Positions 35,640 through 47,676 of a stretch of DNA of 64,000 nucleotides are shown here, piece by piece (position 1 is the stretch's first letter; each line of letters opens with the position of its first letter). The translations under genes and the position numbers were made by a program. The stretch is from Lumbricus rubellus (Eukaryota; Annelida; Clitellata; Crassiclitellata; Lumbricidae): positions 25,744,343 to 25,808,342 of the forward strand of contig OX243817.1 of the NCBI GenBank assembly GCA_945859605.1, read 5' to 3'. Under the pieces are notes generated by a model. The model did no database searches and had not been told where the DNA came from. It worked only from the letters and a program-made list of their open reading frames with translations.

Positions 35640-36260
35640 TTTTCGATTGTGTGCGCGGTATTGTGTGCGCGGTATTGTGTGCGCGGTATTGACCGGATAC
35701 CATAATTGCTGCTAAGCAATGAAGTTGCAAATCTCATCACAGCTAAAAACAATAAGGCCAGCAGCGCAGGGTCCCTGTGAGCGCAGGTCCAAGGAGCCAT
35801 CACCATGATTATTAGCACGTGGTAGCAAATCGATGGTAGCTTCGAGTGAAAGCATACGTCAAGGACCGTATGGCGTTGTCCTTTGGAGAAGCAGTAAAAA
35901 AATCGAGTATAATTATTAGAAGCATAAAAGAGACTTACGGCTTCCTTCATATTATGAAGGAAGCCGTTTGTATGTTGATATGCACTATTAACCAGCTCGG
36001 TGAGGGTAATATTGTTTAACACAACTCCTAAACGAATGGTAAGAAATTACTGCGGTACAATATCCTTTAATTAGGCTAGGACAATTTTAGAGAGATTTTT
36101 GCTTGTTTTAAGTGCTTCCAAAGTTTTAGTCAGTTGATATGCAATAATTTTCGAATGGACAGTATTTAACTCAAAACTTTGGCTAACCTTTCCTGATTAT
36201 AATCATAGCCTATGTGTAACGAATTATAGAAATAACGGTTATAGAAATAATGGTTAGGCT
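35640..36260. other. Tandem 15-mer and a perfect hairpin; no gene
   Basis: Three copies of GTGTGCGCGGTATT occur at about 35648-35692. At 35938-35966 CGGCTTCCTTCAT, a three-base loop and ATGAAGGAAGCCG form a perfect 13-bp hairpin. The minus-strand frame across this stretch (35561-36022) has no recognisable domain, so I leave it uncalled. Confidence 0.5.
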
Positions 36261-37572
36261 CAGGCCCGCATTAAGGTAGGTGCTAAGGGTGCTGCAGCAC
36301 CCGGGCCTGCACGTTTAGGGGCCCGAATTTTCGGAAGTGATGAAATTTCTTAGTGAGAATGCTGCAGCAATAATAAATGCCAAGTTATCGGCGACCAGTT
36401 TGACAAAGACCTAGTTCCAATTATAACTTTGTGTGATTTGGTTAAATTTGTAAAATCGTATATTCCTATTCTCATATTCTATCTATGGGAAGTAAGGCCT
36501 GTCAACAGTGGTGTCATAGAAGTCAATAATTTTGACTGGCCTCATGAAACAAGAGAAACAGAGTTAGAACATAATTATTATGTTAGGCCATAAAAATTAT
36601 TGGTTAAAGCTCTTAATTTCTGAATCCATGGTTAAGCACCTTATTGGTCTTATTCTCTTTTATATCTCTGCCTCCTTTGCAGGTTCAATTCATGACCGAA
36701 GACGCCATTCATCTCGATGTCGGGTCTCGTCCTTTGAGCTTTCCGTATCCATTAAGTCTTAATCCAATCCCGCATCATCTGTAGGCTATGTCATGGTCCT
36801 CCTCTCTTGCTCGCTTCCCTCTCATTTTTGTTCTTCTATGATCCTTCTCAGCAGTGAGTCTACTCTCAGTCTGTGTCCTATACCGGTACCCACATCTCTT
36901 TTGTTGTGTGTAGAACCTGTACTCTCGAATGGTTCTTTCTTCTCCGATCATTCCCACCACTTCTTCATTTGTCAAATTATTAGCCTACATTAGGCCTATG
37001 TTCCATCCAGTTGAGTTTCTTCATTGTTCTCCATGTCCACATTTTGAAGGCCTCGAGTCTTTTTATATTCCTTTTTTCGTGATCCATATCTCTGATCCAA
37101 ACAGAACCACACCCTAATATCAATGTCTTATCATACGTTTCTTCAAATTCCTGTAAACGTGTCCTTCTCAGTTATTCACAATCAATATTCTTTAATCAAA
37201 ATTTCGCTCTAGTCTTGGCTTGCATCCTAATTTTCTAAGACCTAACTGGTGATGGCCATGACGAATGTCAAACTTAAACATGGAATAACTCAATAAAAGT
37301 TAACTTCGTTAAATTATTCTACAATTTTAAATTTGGATTTGAAAGGTTAATTTCTATATATTGCTTTCGTTCATTTCTGTTGTCACTGTAGTAGTCTCTA
37401 AAAATTTTCGCCGAGACAAATGCACCACAAGAAAAGCATCCTTAAGTAGTTCATACTCGTTGCTAGGCCTAAAAATTGTATATTTATGTGCCTGGTGCAC
37501 CGGTGCCTGACGAATGGGGGCCCGGAAAGTCATCACAGCACCCGGGCCCGCACTAGCCTTAATGCGGGCCTG
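36261..37572. mobile_element. hAT-like element, CAGGCCCGCATTAAGG termini
   Basis: Inverted ends CAGGCCCGCATTAAGG and CCTTAATGCGGGCCTG, flanked by GTTAGGCT and GTTATGCT (7 of 8 match). GTGCTGCAGCACCCGGGC blocks lie near both ends. The interior has no transposase frame but carries a LINE remnant at 36775-37180. Confidence 0.8.
36775..37180 (-). pseudogene. LINE reverse transcriptase tail inside the hAT element
   Basis: Minus-strand translation gives RNIKRLEAFKMWTWRTMKKL and then TNEEVVGMIGEERTI, the conserved tail (normally EAFEMWCWRRML then TNEEVL) of endonuclease/reverse-transcriptase LINEs. A stop separates the two parts. It lies inside a DNA transposon, so either it inserted there or was captured. 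Confidence 0.65.
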
Positions 37573-38032
37573 GTTATGCTATATAAATAGTCGGTAGAGT
37601 GCGTGTTGACAGTGGAATGTTCGTATACAGATGCTCATTTGTGACACAAGGGCTCAAAACCCGTCATAGGTCGATTTTTGACCTTTTGATTTAGTCATAT
37701 GCTACAATGGACAGGCTCTAGAATGCTTTTAACAGAATGTGAATATCTTTTTTATAACTGAAGTTATGCTTGTTTGATTCTTTCATTAGTTTATAGTGAG
37801 AAAACCAAACAAAAAGTTACTGAATATTCGTGTAGTCCAAGTCTACTGAACCTACTAAGTTATTATTCTGCAATTGGTCCGGGCATTAGAAGCATATATT
37901 CTGAATCAGATAACGCAAACGGCATCAAAATAGGTTCACTACTTCGCAAATGAGGGCGAATTCACAGTCATATGCTGAACTGAAGAATAAACTGCATACG
38001 ATGAAATGTGGCATCACTTTCCCAGTGTTTAA

Positions 38033-39064
38033 CCCTAATCCGAACAAGGGGGGGTCTGGCCAGACCCCCCTTCATATATTTGTTTCATAACTTTTTTTAA
38101 AGTGATAGTTTCTCAAAATGCTTTTATGACTTTGTTCCTATATGGATGAGCTACAATTAGCACATCTAAGCGACCAAATCGGTTGAGTGATAAGGAGATA
38201 CTGAAGATAATACTGACGGATATTGTATAATGTTGACAGTTTCGACAATAAGAGCAATAACAGAGAATGTGAACGTGGAAAGATACCAATGCCTGAACAA
38301 CAACCTTCAGGTGTTTCTTATGATAAAAACAGTGTTGAAATTGAAGATGATGATGAACATGATGATGAGACTGGACTTAATAGTGAAGATGATGATGACG
38401 AAACTGTTCATACGGATGAAGCCGAGAGGCCTGAATACAAGTAAAGATCCGGATATGTTTGGCAGACAAATGCATTGCCAAAAATGTGCTCTGTTGCACT
38501 ATGTAGTAAGCACAAAATGTGGAATAAAAGAATACGGACAAATTATATGAGGATATTCAAGATAGTTTTGACAGTTTCCTAACCAATGAGATGAGAGACA
38601 TCATCATTCGACATACAAACCCGGACTATGATACATGCTTACAATTAATTTTAGGTGAAGGCATAATAATTATTCCATTAATTTTTTGATAGATATTTTA
38701 TATAAAACAGTCATAATGACTTTGAATTTAACAGCATTTAATATTAATATTACTAGAATTATGAATTCTTTATTTGATTTTCCAAATTTTATAGATAGAC
38801 AGTTATTGAGTCCATGAAACAGGTCTGACAAACCGTCGCAATTAATGTTACTAGACATTTAGAGGGGTCTAGTCTAAAATTCATCCTAAAATTGATTTAT
38901 ATTGCAAAGAGAGACTTTGTTGTTTTTAGTCATTCTGACATCATACTACAAAATTGGCATATAAAAAACACTATTACCCATGAAAAACCTACATTAAAAC
39001 GGGGGGTCTGGCCAGACCCCCCCTTGTTCAAATTAAGTTGGATTTTCGCTTGTTCGGATGAGGG
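38033..39064 (+). mobile_element. Non-autonomous piggyBac element
   Basis: TTAA flanks at 38029-38032 and 39065-39068. Termini CCCTAATCCGAACAAG and, on the other strand, CCCTCATCCGAACAAG. Palindromic GGGTCTGGCCAGACCC blocks lie just inside both ends. A 74-codon acidic frame (38223-38444, rich in Asp and Glu) could be the remnant of a piggyBac transposase N-terminus; no catalytic domain is present. Confidence 0.8.
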
Positions 39065-39074
39065 TTAAAAACCT

Positions 39075-39300
39075 CTATTGTGTCCGAACAACTGGCATTT
39101 GCCGCATTATGTAATTTCCCGCGAACCATTGAGAAAGAACGTAAGAATTTCCGAATGCATTCATTCGTTTTTCAGTCCGGTGAAGCATCGTATCGTTCAA
39201 CTGTTCGCGAAATAGATTTGCTTCTGGAATAAAATAGTTCGGACATGATCTATCTTTAAGCCATACCAAAAGCTTTCTTAACAACTCAGAGCAAATTAGT
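39075..39300 (-). pseudogene. Truncated Mab-21/cGAS-like paralogue
   Basis: The minus-strand frame contains LLRKLLVWLKDRSCPNYFIP then EANLFREQL, closely matching LLEKLAMWLKEALCPNYFIP then QANLFHEQF in the full gene (39710-44536). About 75 codons remain, ending in a stop at 39075. The piggyBac element lies 10 bases beyond it. The upstream edge meets a repeat of TTGTCC words (39301-39420). It looks like a broken tandem duplicate; it could instead be a 3' exon of a neighbouring gene. Confidence 0.7.
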
Positions 39301-39420
39301 TGTCCCGGGTTAGTTGGCACGGGGAGAAGTTGTCCTGGGGTACTTGTCCGCGGGTTATTGTCCCTCGGTGTAATTATCGGAGGGGCAATTGTCCGAGGGT
39401 AATTGTCCTAGAACCGGCTT
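39301..39420. repeat. TTGTCC/GGGTAATTGTCC short repeats
   Basis: Repeated words such as GGCAATTGTCCGAGGGTAAT and AGTTGTCCTGGGGTACTTGT. This low-complexity block cuts off the upstream side of the Mab-21 fragment. Confidence 0.5.
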
Positions 39421-39709
39421 TATAGCCTTTTGGCGTGAAGATTTAAATATCACATCATGCATATGACACCAGTCATTATGAGTGGCATGAGACACAGTGA
39501 AAAATTAGCAGTTGTCGCTTGTCGTGTTTTTTAAGTAGGCCCACAAATTAAAAAATACACCTACACATATCACTTTAGAATAATATCATTTAATCACAAT
39601 TTGAACATAATCAAGCCCTAAAATCAACAACAATTATATATTAAACTGAAGTAGCCGACATTTATGTTCAAGAAACCTGCGAATAACATTCTCAAAAGTT
39701 TCGTCACCA

Positions 39710-42700
39710 TTAAAGCAAACTCGAATCCTTAGCATCAACAACTCTCTGAAGTCGAAAGAGTTTCTGCTCAAGAAAGCAACGAATGATTTTCTCAAATGGA
39801 AGATTGGCTTTTAGTGCGTTAAATTCATACACAACTTCAGAGATTAGATTATTGCAGTCGATGAGACATCTCAGTTTCAAATATCTTGCCAAAAAATGCC
39901 TTCCCAGAAAATAATGGCATTTATTGGAATAAGACATCAACAGTACCTTTGAAAGTGACTTACTGCTAGAGAAGTACTCTTGGAGGAACTTATTTTGCAA
40001 AGTCGACGTTTTACTAACTTTCATTGATGGAAAAAGATTGCAAATCAGTGTGTAAAGTCCAAGCAAGCATTGAATGTCTCGGTCGAAATAGACGTCAAAC
40101 GGAGGCAAAACCATAATGTTTGCAAACGCAAATTCCTTCAAATCAATTCGCACAGCGGCAGGTTCATTGAGAATTTTTTCGCATAAATGCAAAACTTTGG
40201 AGTATTTACAACATTTGTATAAAAATATAGCACGGTAACAATTAACTGTACTGCATTCAATGTCGAAATTTCTCCAATTCGCATTGTAAAACGATGCCAT
40301 ATAACCTAAAGAATATTGCATAAGCAATTGAATAATAATATCGTCATCATCTGGCAGGCAACTCTCATTTTGCGATTCCAAGAAATGCATTTGATCTTTT
40401 CTTTGATATACGAGTGAAACATACTTTCGTTTCTGTGCATTTTGTGACGATTTTCGATTTGTAATAGCCATCAAAATTACATCTAGCGGGAATGCTGCAA
40501 CTTGAGAAATGTCATTCAGTCTCACAACTCTTAATGTTTTTTCAAATGACAAATTTAGTAAATAACGAGCAAACACCTGTGGTGTAAGGCGCAGATCAAG
40601 AAGAAACTGCCTACCATTGTAGTATAGATTAGAGTCTTTCGTCTTCAGGAAAATCAGATAAAATCCAAGTATCTTAGAAATGTCTTCAATGTACATCAAA
40701 CAACCTGCATTTAATGTTTCTGTCTCCTCTTCAGCAGTCTTCTCAAGCATGATCACTATCGAGCAAAGGTCTATGGCAAGTTGATATTCTGATGTGGCAA
40801 AATAAAGAGCCGCCATGTATGTCAAAGTGGCAGTGTCGGATTCGTTTCTTTCATTACCCAATGCTGACACGAGAAGTTTCTTTGATATTTCAGAGACAAG
40901 TTGAAATTCAAGAGCATCATTTGAACCATTCAGATTTTTCATCAGATCTCGAGCCTTTATGAAATGTAGTTGGCGTTCACTAGCATCAGTGTTTAATGGT
41001 CGTGAAAAGCTGTGGTGTCTTGAATTAAAATGTTTTTCTTTTTTAGAAATTTCTCTCAATAATTCGGCCAACCATCGTTTGTAACCACTGTATTTTACTT
41101 TAGAGTCCAATACGCTGGCTGCGTGCAATAAGCGCAGCATTGATCCGTAAAACCAATAACATGATTCGTACTCTGCGGCTGGCAGAAATTCTGACTCATG
41201 TCCCAAAAATGAACAAAATCTCAAACTGTAGTGAAAAATATCGATAATTGGATGTTTCGATCCTCCTCGTGCTAATTCATGTGCACGTAAAATCTCCTGA
41301 CCGAATCTTATCGAAATATAAAAGTCAATGGATTTGGGATAATTTGCTTTAATCGCCTCAAGGACAATGTTATTCAAGTTAACTAAAACTGAAACTGAAT
41401 TTGAGTTAACTGAAAAGTTCCATTTGAGTTAACTGAAACTAAAACTAAAACTGAAAAGTTCTGAAAACTGAAACTAAAACTAAACTGAAAAGTTTAAAAC
41501 TTAAACTAAAACTAAACTTGAAAGTTGAAAACTGAATTAATTTTTCTGTGTGGCACACAAACCAAATGAACTGAATCAGATATCAGAAAGCAAAATGTGC
41601 TAAGCAAACATCCGGTCTAACCCTTTTTCTATCTGCTTTCTCCTTAGCTGTCAGCCTATTGTTAAATGCAGTCAACCATAAAGATTGTCTGTGTCCCGCG
41701 ACAATGTGTATAATTATTCGATTACAATGCGTCAGTTAAACAGCCTGACGTTGATTAGTTATTGTTATGGATGGCTTGGCACTGACCACATTGCCAGCAA
41801 AGTTAGTCACATGCGTATTTGAAGCAAGGTCCGAGTAGGGGAAGAGTATATTATGAATATTTGAACTTTAGCCTGTATAGAACATCGTACACACTACACA
41901 GGCCTACGGATCACATGTACCTGTCTATATACAAGTATACATACCTATGAGGAATCAACAACCCGCATATAATTATGTTTGGAATCAGTTTGATGTTTGA
42001 CACCTCGATTGACTTGTCATGGTTATAGGACACAGGCTAGATACATCAAACATGCTATCGATTTCATTGTTTAGCCTATAGATACTATAGATAGGACCAA
42101 CGAAGATGGAAATAGACGTGTTTATTGGTTATTTGTTGATGGTGACAATATTGGAACTTCACTGATCTTCAAACAGGGCGCAGAGTTTTATTACAATGTC
42201 ATCTCCATTAATGAATCGGACACCACACACTTGGCGGATTACAGCATACAGGCAGACTATAGTTTGGCACTTAATTGGTCCATGCTGGTGCAGGCCAATT
42301 GGAATGGCAGAAAATATTATCACATGGGATAGGCCATTCTCTTACCACAGACACCGATCACTTACTTTAATTAAAGTATAGAGGTTTGCTGGTGAACGAC
42401 AATTGTGAGAGTTACTGTAAGTCTAAACATGACAGATTTTATAAGGTACGTACATTGAACCTGTGTTCATCAGTGCAAAAAATTTATCCATACACTTGTG
42501 CCGGATTACTGAACACAACTTTATCTAGTTCAGTGTTTTTAAATTTCAATTTGGATCAATTACATTGACATTTCTTTCTTCATAAAATTCAGTAGGCCAC
42601 CGATTTTTTTTCCATGCCAGTAAATTGACTGTTTCTGTGTATCTTGATCTTACTGCACTCTGACTGACTTGTACTCCACCTCTAGTGACTCTAGTGACTC

Positions 42701-44536
42701 AAGATCAGTGAAGTTCCAATATTGCCACCCTCAACAAATAACCAATAAACACGTCTATTTCCATCCTCGTTTGTGGTGCAATTTATTATGACTTCCTTAT
42801 TGTCACATAGTTTGGCACAGAGTAAGTGTACTTAGTAGCCGATTTAAAATACTTTTCCAAGCCGGTGTTTTATTCTAGTAGCCTAATTTTAATACGCTTG
42901 TAATAAAGTTGTTTTTACCTGTATTTTAAATACTTTGGTGATCAAGTATTTATACTTGCACTCAAAATATTTTGTAAAGTATTTTCCCCATCACTGACCC
43001 TGCAGGCTACACAGAATTCAACAGTACGGACAGAATTAGTAAGCTTTATTTATGTTTCTGCACCAGCATTGCAGTCAAATGTTGAAAAAAATTCAGTTTG
43101 AGGAGGTCTCAGTGCTCTTAAATTAAATCGGACTAGTGTTACTTTAGAAAAATGAATGTCATTAATAAAAAAATATTCAATCCTTCTTTGGAAGGTTTAC
43201 AAAAACTTAATTGAAACTGAAAAGTTCTGAAAACTGAAACTAAAACTAAAACTGAAAAGATTTGAAAACTTAAACTAAAACTAAACTGAAAAGTTAAAAC
43301 AAAACTAAAACTAAAACTTAAACTGAAAAGTAAATTGAAACTTAAATAACACTGCTCAAGGATCTTCAGCAAATACTCACAGTGTAAGACTTTTTGAGTG
43401 CAGTTTTCATGCAAATGTTTAACAAAACTTGGCTTCAGATAATGTTCCACAAACCAAAGGCTGAGATTGTCAGTAAGGGAATAAAAAATCAAACTTGAAA
43501 CAGTTCGATCTACGATCTTCCGGTTAAATTGTTCATGAAATAAATTTGCTTGAGGAATAAAATAGTTTGGACACAATGCCTCTTTGAGCCACATTGCAAG
43601 TTTTTCCAATAACTTGCAGCATATGCTAATGACAGAAAAGGAATTCCACCATTCTGGTGATAAATCTTCACAAGACCACAGCATCAGTGTTTTAAAGTGA
43701 TATGTACAGAGAACTTCATCTTCCTTTGGACAATATTCTTTTATTAGTTCTTTTTTTGCAATGAATCTAAGCATATGATAAACAATCTGCTGAACTGGAG
43801 TCCAACTTTTAATCAAAATGACTTCCGCAACCGAAAATGACAGTCTCCGCTGATTTTCATCATTTCTGCATAAAGGATGTTTTGCCTCTACAACATGACA
43901 ACCATTCTGAACTACCTCATGGATGATGGCAGTCGTCGGCCATCCGTGATTTCTTTGTCGAAGGGGCCATTGTTTGGCTTCGTTTGGCCACTGTGGGCAC
44001 CATACAGATTTAACGATATCGAATGTATGTGAGGTTATGCTAGAGAAACTTCCTCTTATTGCAGGGCCAACACTGTACAAATTCTTTTTACTGTCGAGGT
44101 TGACACCCCCCAAAATATCGGTTGGGTCTAGAATTTTTTGTTCGTCAGCCTTAATGAATTCGTAAGTTTTGTGTTCACAGTTATATACCATTTCTCCCAA
44201 ATTACGAAGTCGTACAAAGGATGGATAATCAAGATACGGTTCCATCAAGAGACAATCTATTTCAGTATCACTGCGATGTATATAATACGGATATATTGGT
44301 TTTTCATTTGTAAAGGCTAGCTCTATGTGCGTCAATAAAAAGATGTCAACGTCGCCGATGCATGTCTGTAGCGGTTGAATGAACAACTCAGCGCAGCTTC
44401 CACATATAACAAAATACAATCCATCTGAGTCTACTTTGAAATCGTCTACTTGCATCGAGAAAGCAGGTTTTTCATTGTTCGATTTTGGAATTATTCGACA
44501 TGTACCGACGATGAATGCTGATACGATGTCTTCCAT
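39710..44536 (-). CDS. Mab-21/cGAS-like nucleotidyltransferase with long helical C-terminal region
   Basis: Exon A (44536-43381) starts MEDIVSAFIVG and carries a nucleotidyltransferase signature, GSCAELF then a second acidic pair in GDVDIF, the GS...DxD metal-binding layout of cGAS and Mab-21 proteins. The Mab-21 helical half follows: RLSFSVAEVILIKSW, CTYHFKTLMLWSCEDLSPEWW and LCPNYFIPQANLFHEQ. Exon B (41382-39710) adds about 557 residues of helix-rich sequence with TPR-like stretches (TYMAALYFATSEYQLAIDLC, YRAIFLYKCCKYSKVLHLCE). Donor GTGAGT at 43380 and acceptor GTTTTAG before 41382 keep the frame, giving about 942 residues. The family senses nucleic acid and makes cyclic dinucleotides for STING signalling; other Mab-21 proteins are not enzymes. 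The third catalytic acid was not assigned. A frame continues upstream to 44575 and the ATG is preceded by an acceptor-like TTTGGTTTAG, so an upstream exon is possible. Confidence 0.75.
41383..43380. other. Intron of the cGAS-like gene, built of repeats
   Basis: Arrays of AACTGAAAACTGAAACTAAA type lie at each end (about 41383-41530 and 43196-43345) in the same orientation. Between them, 42101-42169 and 42701-42769 form a 69-bp inverted repeat with only three mismatches, enclosing about 530 bases; this could be a MITE. The edges carry GTTATTCAAGTT and its inverse with one change. No coding gene is seen inside. Confidence 0.65.
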
Positions 44537-44579
44537 TACTAAACCAAAATCAGAAAACGAGTCACTGCGCAGCAAATAA

Positions 44580-45289
44580 AATGTTTTTGTTATATTGAAT
44601 TGTAATTAAACATAAAGCGAACAGAAATATACCAATGTATAGAGTGAACAGAAACAGAAGGCGCATTAAAAAATGACCAATTGAGGCAAATGATCGAAAC
44701 TGAGTTATGGCAGTTCGAGAGCGAAGAACCAAGATGTCAGGTAATGGATGATCGAAGTGAACGGTGGCAGGAAGCTGAGTGAGGACGAACTTCGACGAAG
44801 TATGACATCATTCGGATATTTCGGAGCAAGACACCGCTGCATCTTTAGGAGCAGAGTGAGGATCTTAAGTAGTGTGCGAATACAAAAGAGGAAGCCAATG
44901 CAGTTCATCCGACATAGTGTTAGAGATGCGAGAGTACTTGGGAAGGGATGCAATCAACCTAGTAGTTGAATTGATCACCGATTGAACCGATGTTAGACGA
45001 ACTTTAGGAAGAACAATGAGAAGAGAATTGCATTAAAATTAGTCAATTCGAGAACATAAATTAAGGGCACGAAATCATGAAAGATGGAGGAGGAGAAGGA
45101 GCGACGATTCGTAGCCTACGTCTTAAATGAAAATAAGAGGAACATATCAGATTGTAAATATGCTTACTAAAGGCAACTGAGAGTGTGAGCTATCAAATAC
45201 AACACCCAAATCAAGACGGTCTTAAAAATTGAAAGTCATCATTCTGTTCTCCAAACCGTCATACGGAAAAGCCATGCAGTTGTCAGTAA
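44580..45289. other. Upstream region of the cGAS-like gene
   Basis: No gene is visible. It should hold the promoter or a first exon of the minus-strand cGAS-like gene, but I see no clear TATA box or splice-bounded exon. Confidence 0.35.
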
Positions 45290-45294
45290 CTGTT

Positions 45295-46458
45295 TGTAAC
45301 GAGAATAGATACCACACTATGGCTCGCTAATTAATGGAAACTATTCCCAGATTTCGAATCTGAAATCAGGTTACCAATTTGCATACTATCTGGTAATTTG
45401 TCGCAATGTGGGTCAATGCTCTAAATGTCAGCCAATCAACAAGACAATGTTTTATATAAAAATAATATTTGAATCATGAATATTAATATATCAACATATA
45501 TAGTTAATGAATTCTATGTCTAGGGTCGTGGAAATGTCAGTTTAAATACAAGTCAACTTATTTACTTAAACCAGTGCTGAATAAAATAATTTTGAGGATT
45601 ATTCCTATTATAATTACCCTCCCGCGTTGTATGTTCTTGGCTGAAGCTGTAGATCGATACGGCCAATGCTTCTCGTCTTTTCTCCAAGCGCCGTTACCAA
45701 TGGTTGTAGATGACTCTTTTCAGTTTCATCGTCGATGCGCTTCACCGTGTTTTTCTGCTCGTAGGTAATTATTCTTCAATGTAGCTGTCTACGAATTGAA
45801 GACTATTTGTTCCTTTTCGTATTTACCGTTCAATTACCGATCGATATATCTTTTATAGTTTCACTGTCACTTCTCAATGTTGCGAGAAGTAACGCCGGAG
45901 TTCTACGAAATCCAATGAAGGTAGAATTTCAACGTCAATTACTTGTTAGTAATCCGCTATTACAATCTCTCACGTTTTACGAACTTCCAGATTTCTTGTC
46001 CCTACTTTAGGACACTAAACTACCGGCTCCGTTGCTTTAATATCCGATCAAACAAATGTCACGAAATCGTCTAACAACATCTAGCGAATACTCATCGCCA
46101 ATCAACCACCAACAATCCTCCTTAGACGGCCATTCCTTCTCGTCTCCCCTTCCGATCCAGCCCCTCTCGTACGCATGCGCAGCAGACGACTCTGATCCCA
46201 GCTTTCCATATGTAACCAACGCCGATCGCCGATCGTTGTAATATTACGCAATGCTTTCCACTAATTTAATATATTTTGCCCCTAAGCACTGGTTATAGCA
46301 CTGGTTGATTAATTAAACAGAACAATGTAATAATTCTCGCTCGAATTATTAGTTAATCATTAACTAAGGCCTCTCCCTAACTTAACATGTATAATTACAA
46401 ATCAACAATATATATAGCAGGGTAAGAACGTATGGGTGGGACCAAGGATATCGTTACA
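45295..46458 (-). repeat. 3' LTR of the deleted gypsy element
   Basis: 1164 bp, TG...CA ended. It carries an extra AT near 46209 relative to its partner at 50539-51700. Confidence 0.95.
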
Positions 46459-46832
46459 ACAATCCCCCACAAACTAAAATTTGCTACAAATTTTCTTTTC
46501 AATATCCTTATCAAAACTACCCATACTTCTTATAATACTACTATTACTAAGCCATCTATACTTGCACTTGCACTAGCTATATCTACGCAATTATGCAACA
46601 TTCTATTCAACATCAACATTTAACATCTATAATGATATTTCAAATTGTATCACCTTTACCTTATCTATACTTTTAACTTACATACTTTTAACTTACATTA
46701 TATTTACACTGATTAACTTATTCGCATTTCTTCTTCTACTTACTCTAATCCTCGGCTTAGATAATCAGCCACTACATTGTCACTGCCTTTGAGATATCTA
46801 ACTCTAAAGCTGTAGTTCTGAAGCACTAGGTA

Positions 46833-47330
46833 TCAGCGCATTTCTCTAGCATTTCTTATGCTACCAGTCTTTAAATATTGCAGTCCTAAGTGGTCAGTCT
46901 CTACAACAAATTCCTGTCCATACAAGTAACGGTTGAACTTTTGAATCCCCCAAACCATCGCTAGGCACTCTCTTTCCTCCACCGAATAGTTCCTTTCGCT
47001 CTCACTAAACTTCTTACTTGCATAAGCTACTGGATGCATAGTTCCCTCATGATTCTGCATCAGCACACATCCCATCGCCGTATTAGATGCATCCGTTCTC
47101 AAAGTGAATTCCACACCAATCTACGGTAGCTTCAATATCGGTGCTTCTGGCAGAGCGTTCTTTAACTTCTTAAATGACCTTTCTAATTCCTCATTCCATT
47201 CTATTGTGATCTTTGCATTCTTTCTTGTCAACTCTGTTACTGGTCTCACATCAAATTTGACACTCCTTGGGTTCCAATGTCAACCTGCTATCCTAACTCT
47301 CTTATAATCAACTTAAAGTTTACTTATTAT
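46833..47330 (-). pseudogene. Gypsy pol remnant: end of RT and RNase H
   Basis: RNase H is recognisable by FTLRTDASNTAMGCVL, VEERECLAMVWG and VETDHLGLQYL. Upstream, the connection domain (NEELERSFKKLKNALPEAPI) is in the same frame but is followed by a stop (LKLP then stop). The catalytic reverse transcriptase core and the integrase are absent; unrelated AT-rich sequence occupies 47330-47670. Confidence 0.85.
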
Positions 47331-47676
47331 GTATATATGTCACCATCTTAACGCACGGAATTTATCCATCTGGTTATTCCATCCATGTAGCAACAATAGT
47401 AACTTGCCACCTACCTTGGTACTTGTAGTATCTTGTATTTTGCTCAATTGACCCATTATTTCTTCTTATTTAACTATTTCTCATTGCTTAACTGTTTTCC
47501 TATTTATCTAAGTGACTTATCTTAACATCACACTCAGACACTGTATTCTAATTAATCTCACCTAATTCTATTTACATTTATTCCTTAATTAAGTATTCTC
47601 CACAAGCTACTGTAAATTTCTATTTGCATCACTTCTCCTCATGTAATGACAGTCTAACCTGTTCATGTCTGACATG

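Noticed and set aside
35561..36022. A 153-codon minus-strand frame with two hydrophobic patches
   Set aside because: It overlaps a 15-mer tandem repeat, a hairpin and part of a dispersed repeat, and shows no domain.
45574..46241. Small plus-strand frames duplicated at 50818-51506
   Set aside because: They are antisense to the LTR of the 45295-51700 element and repeat only because the LTR does.
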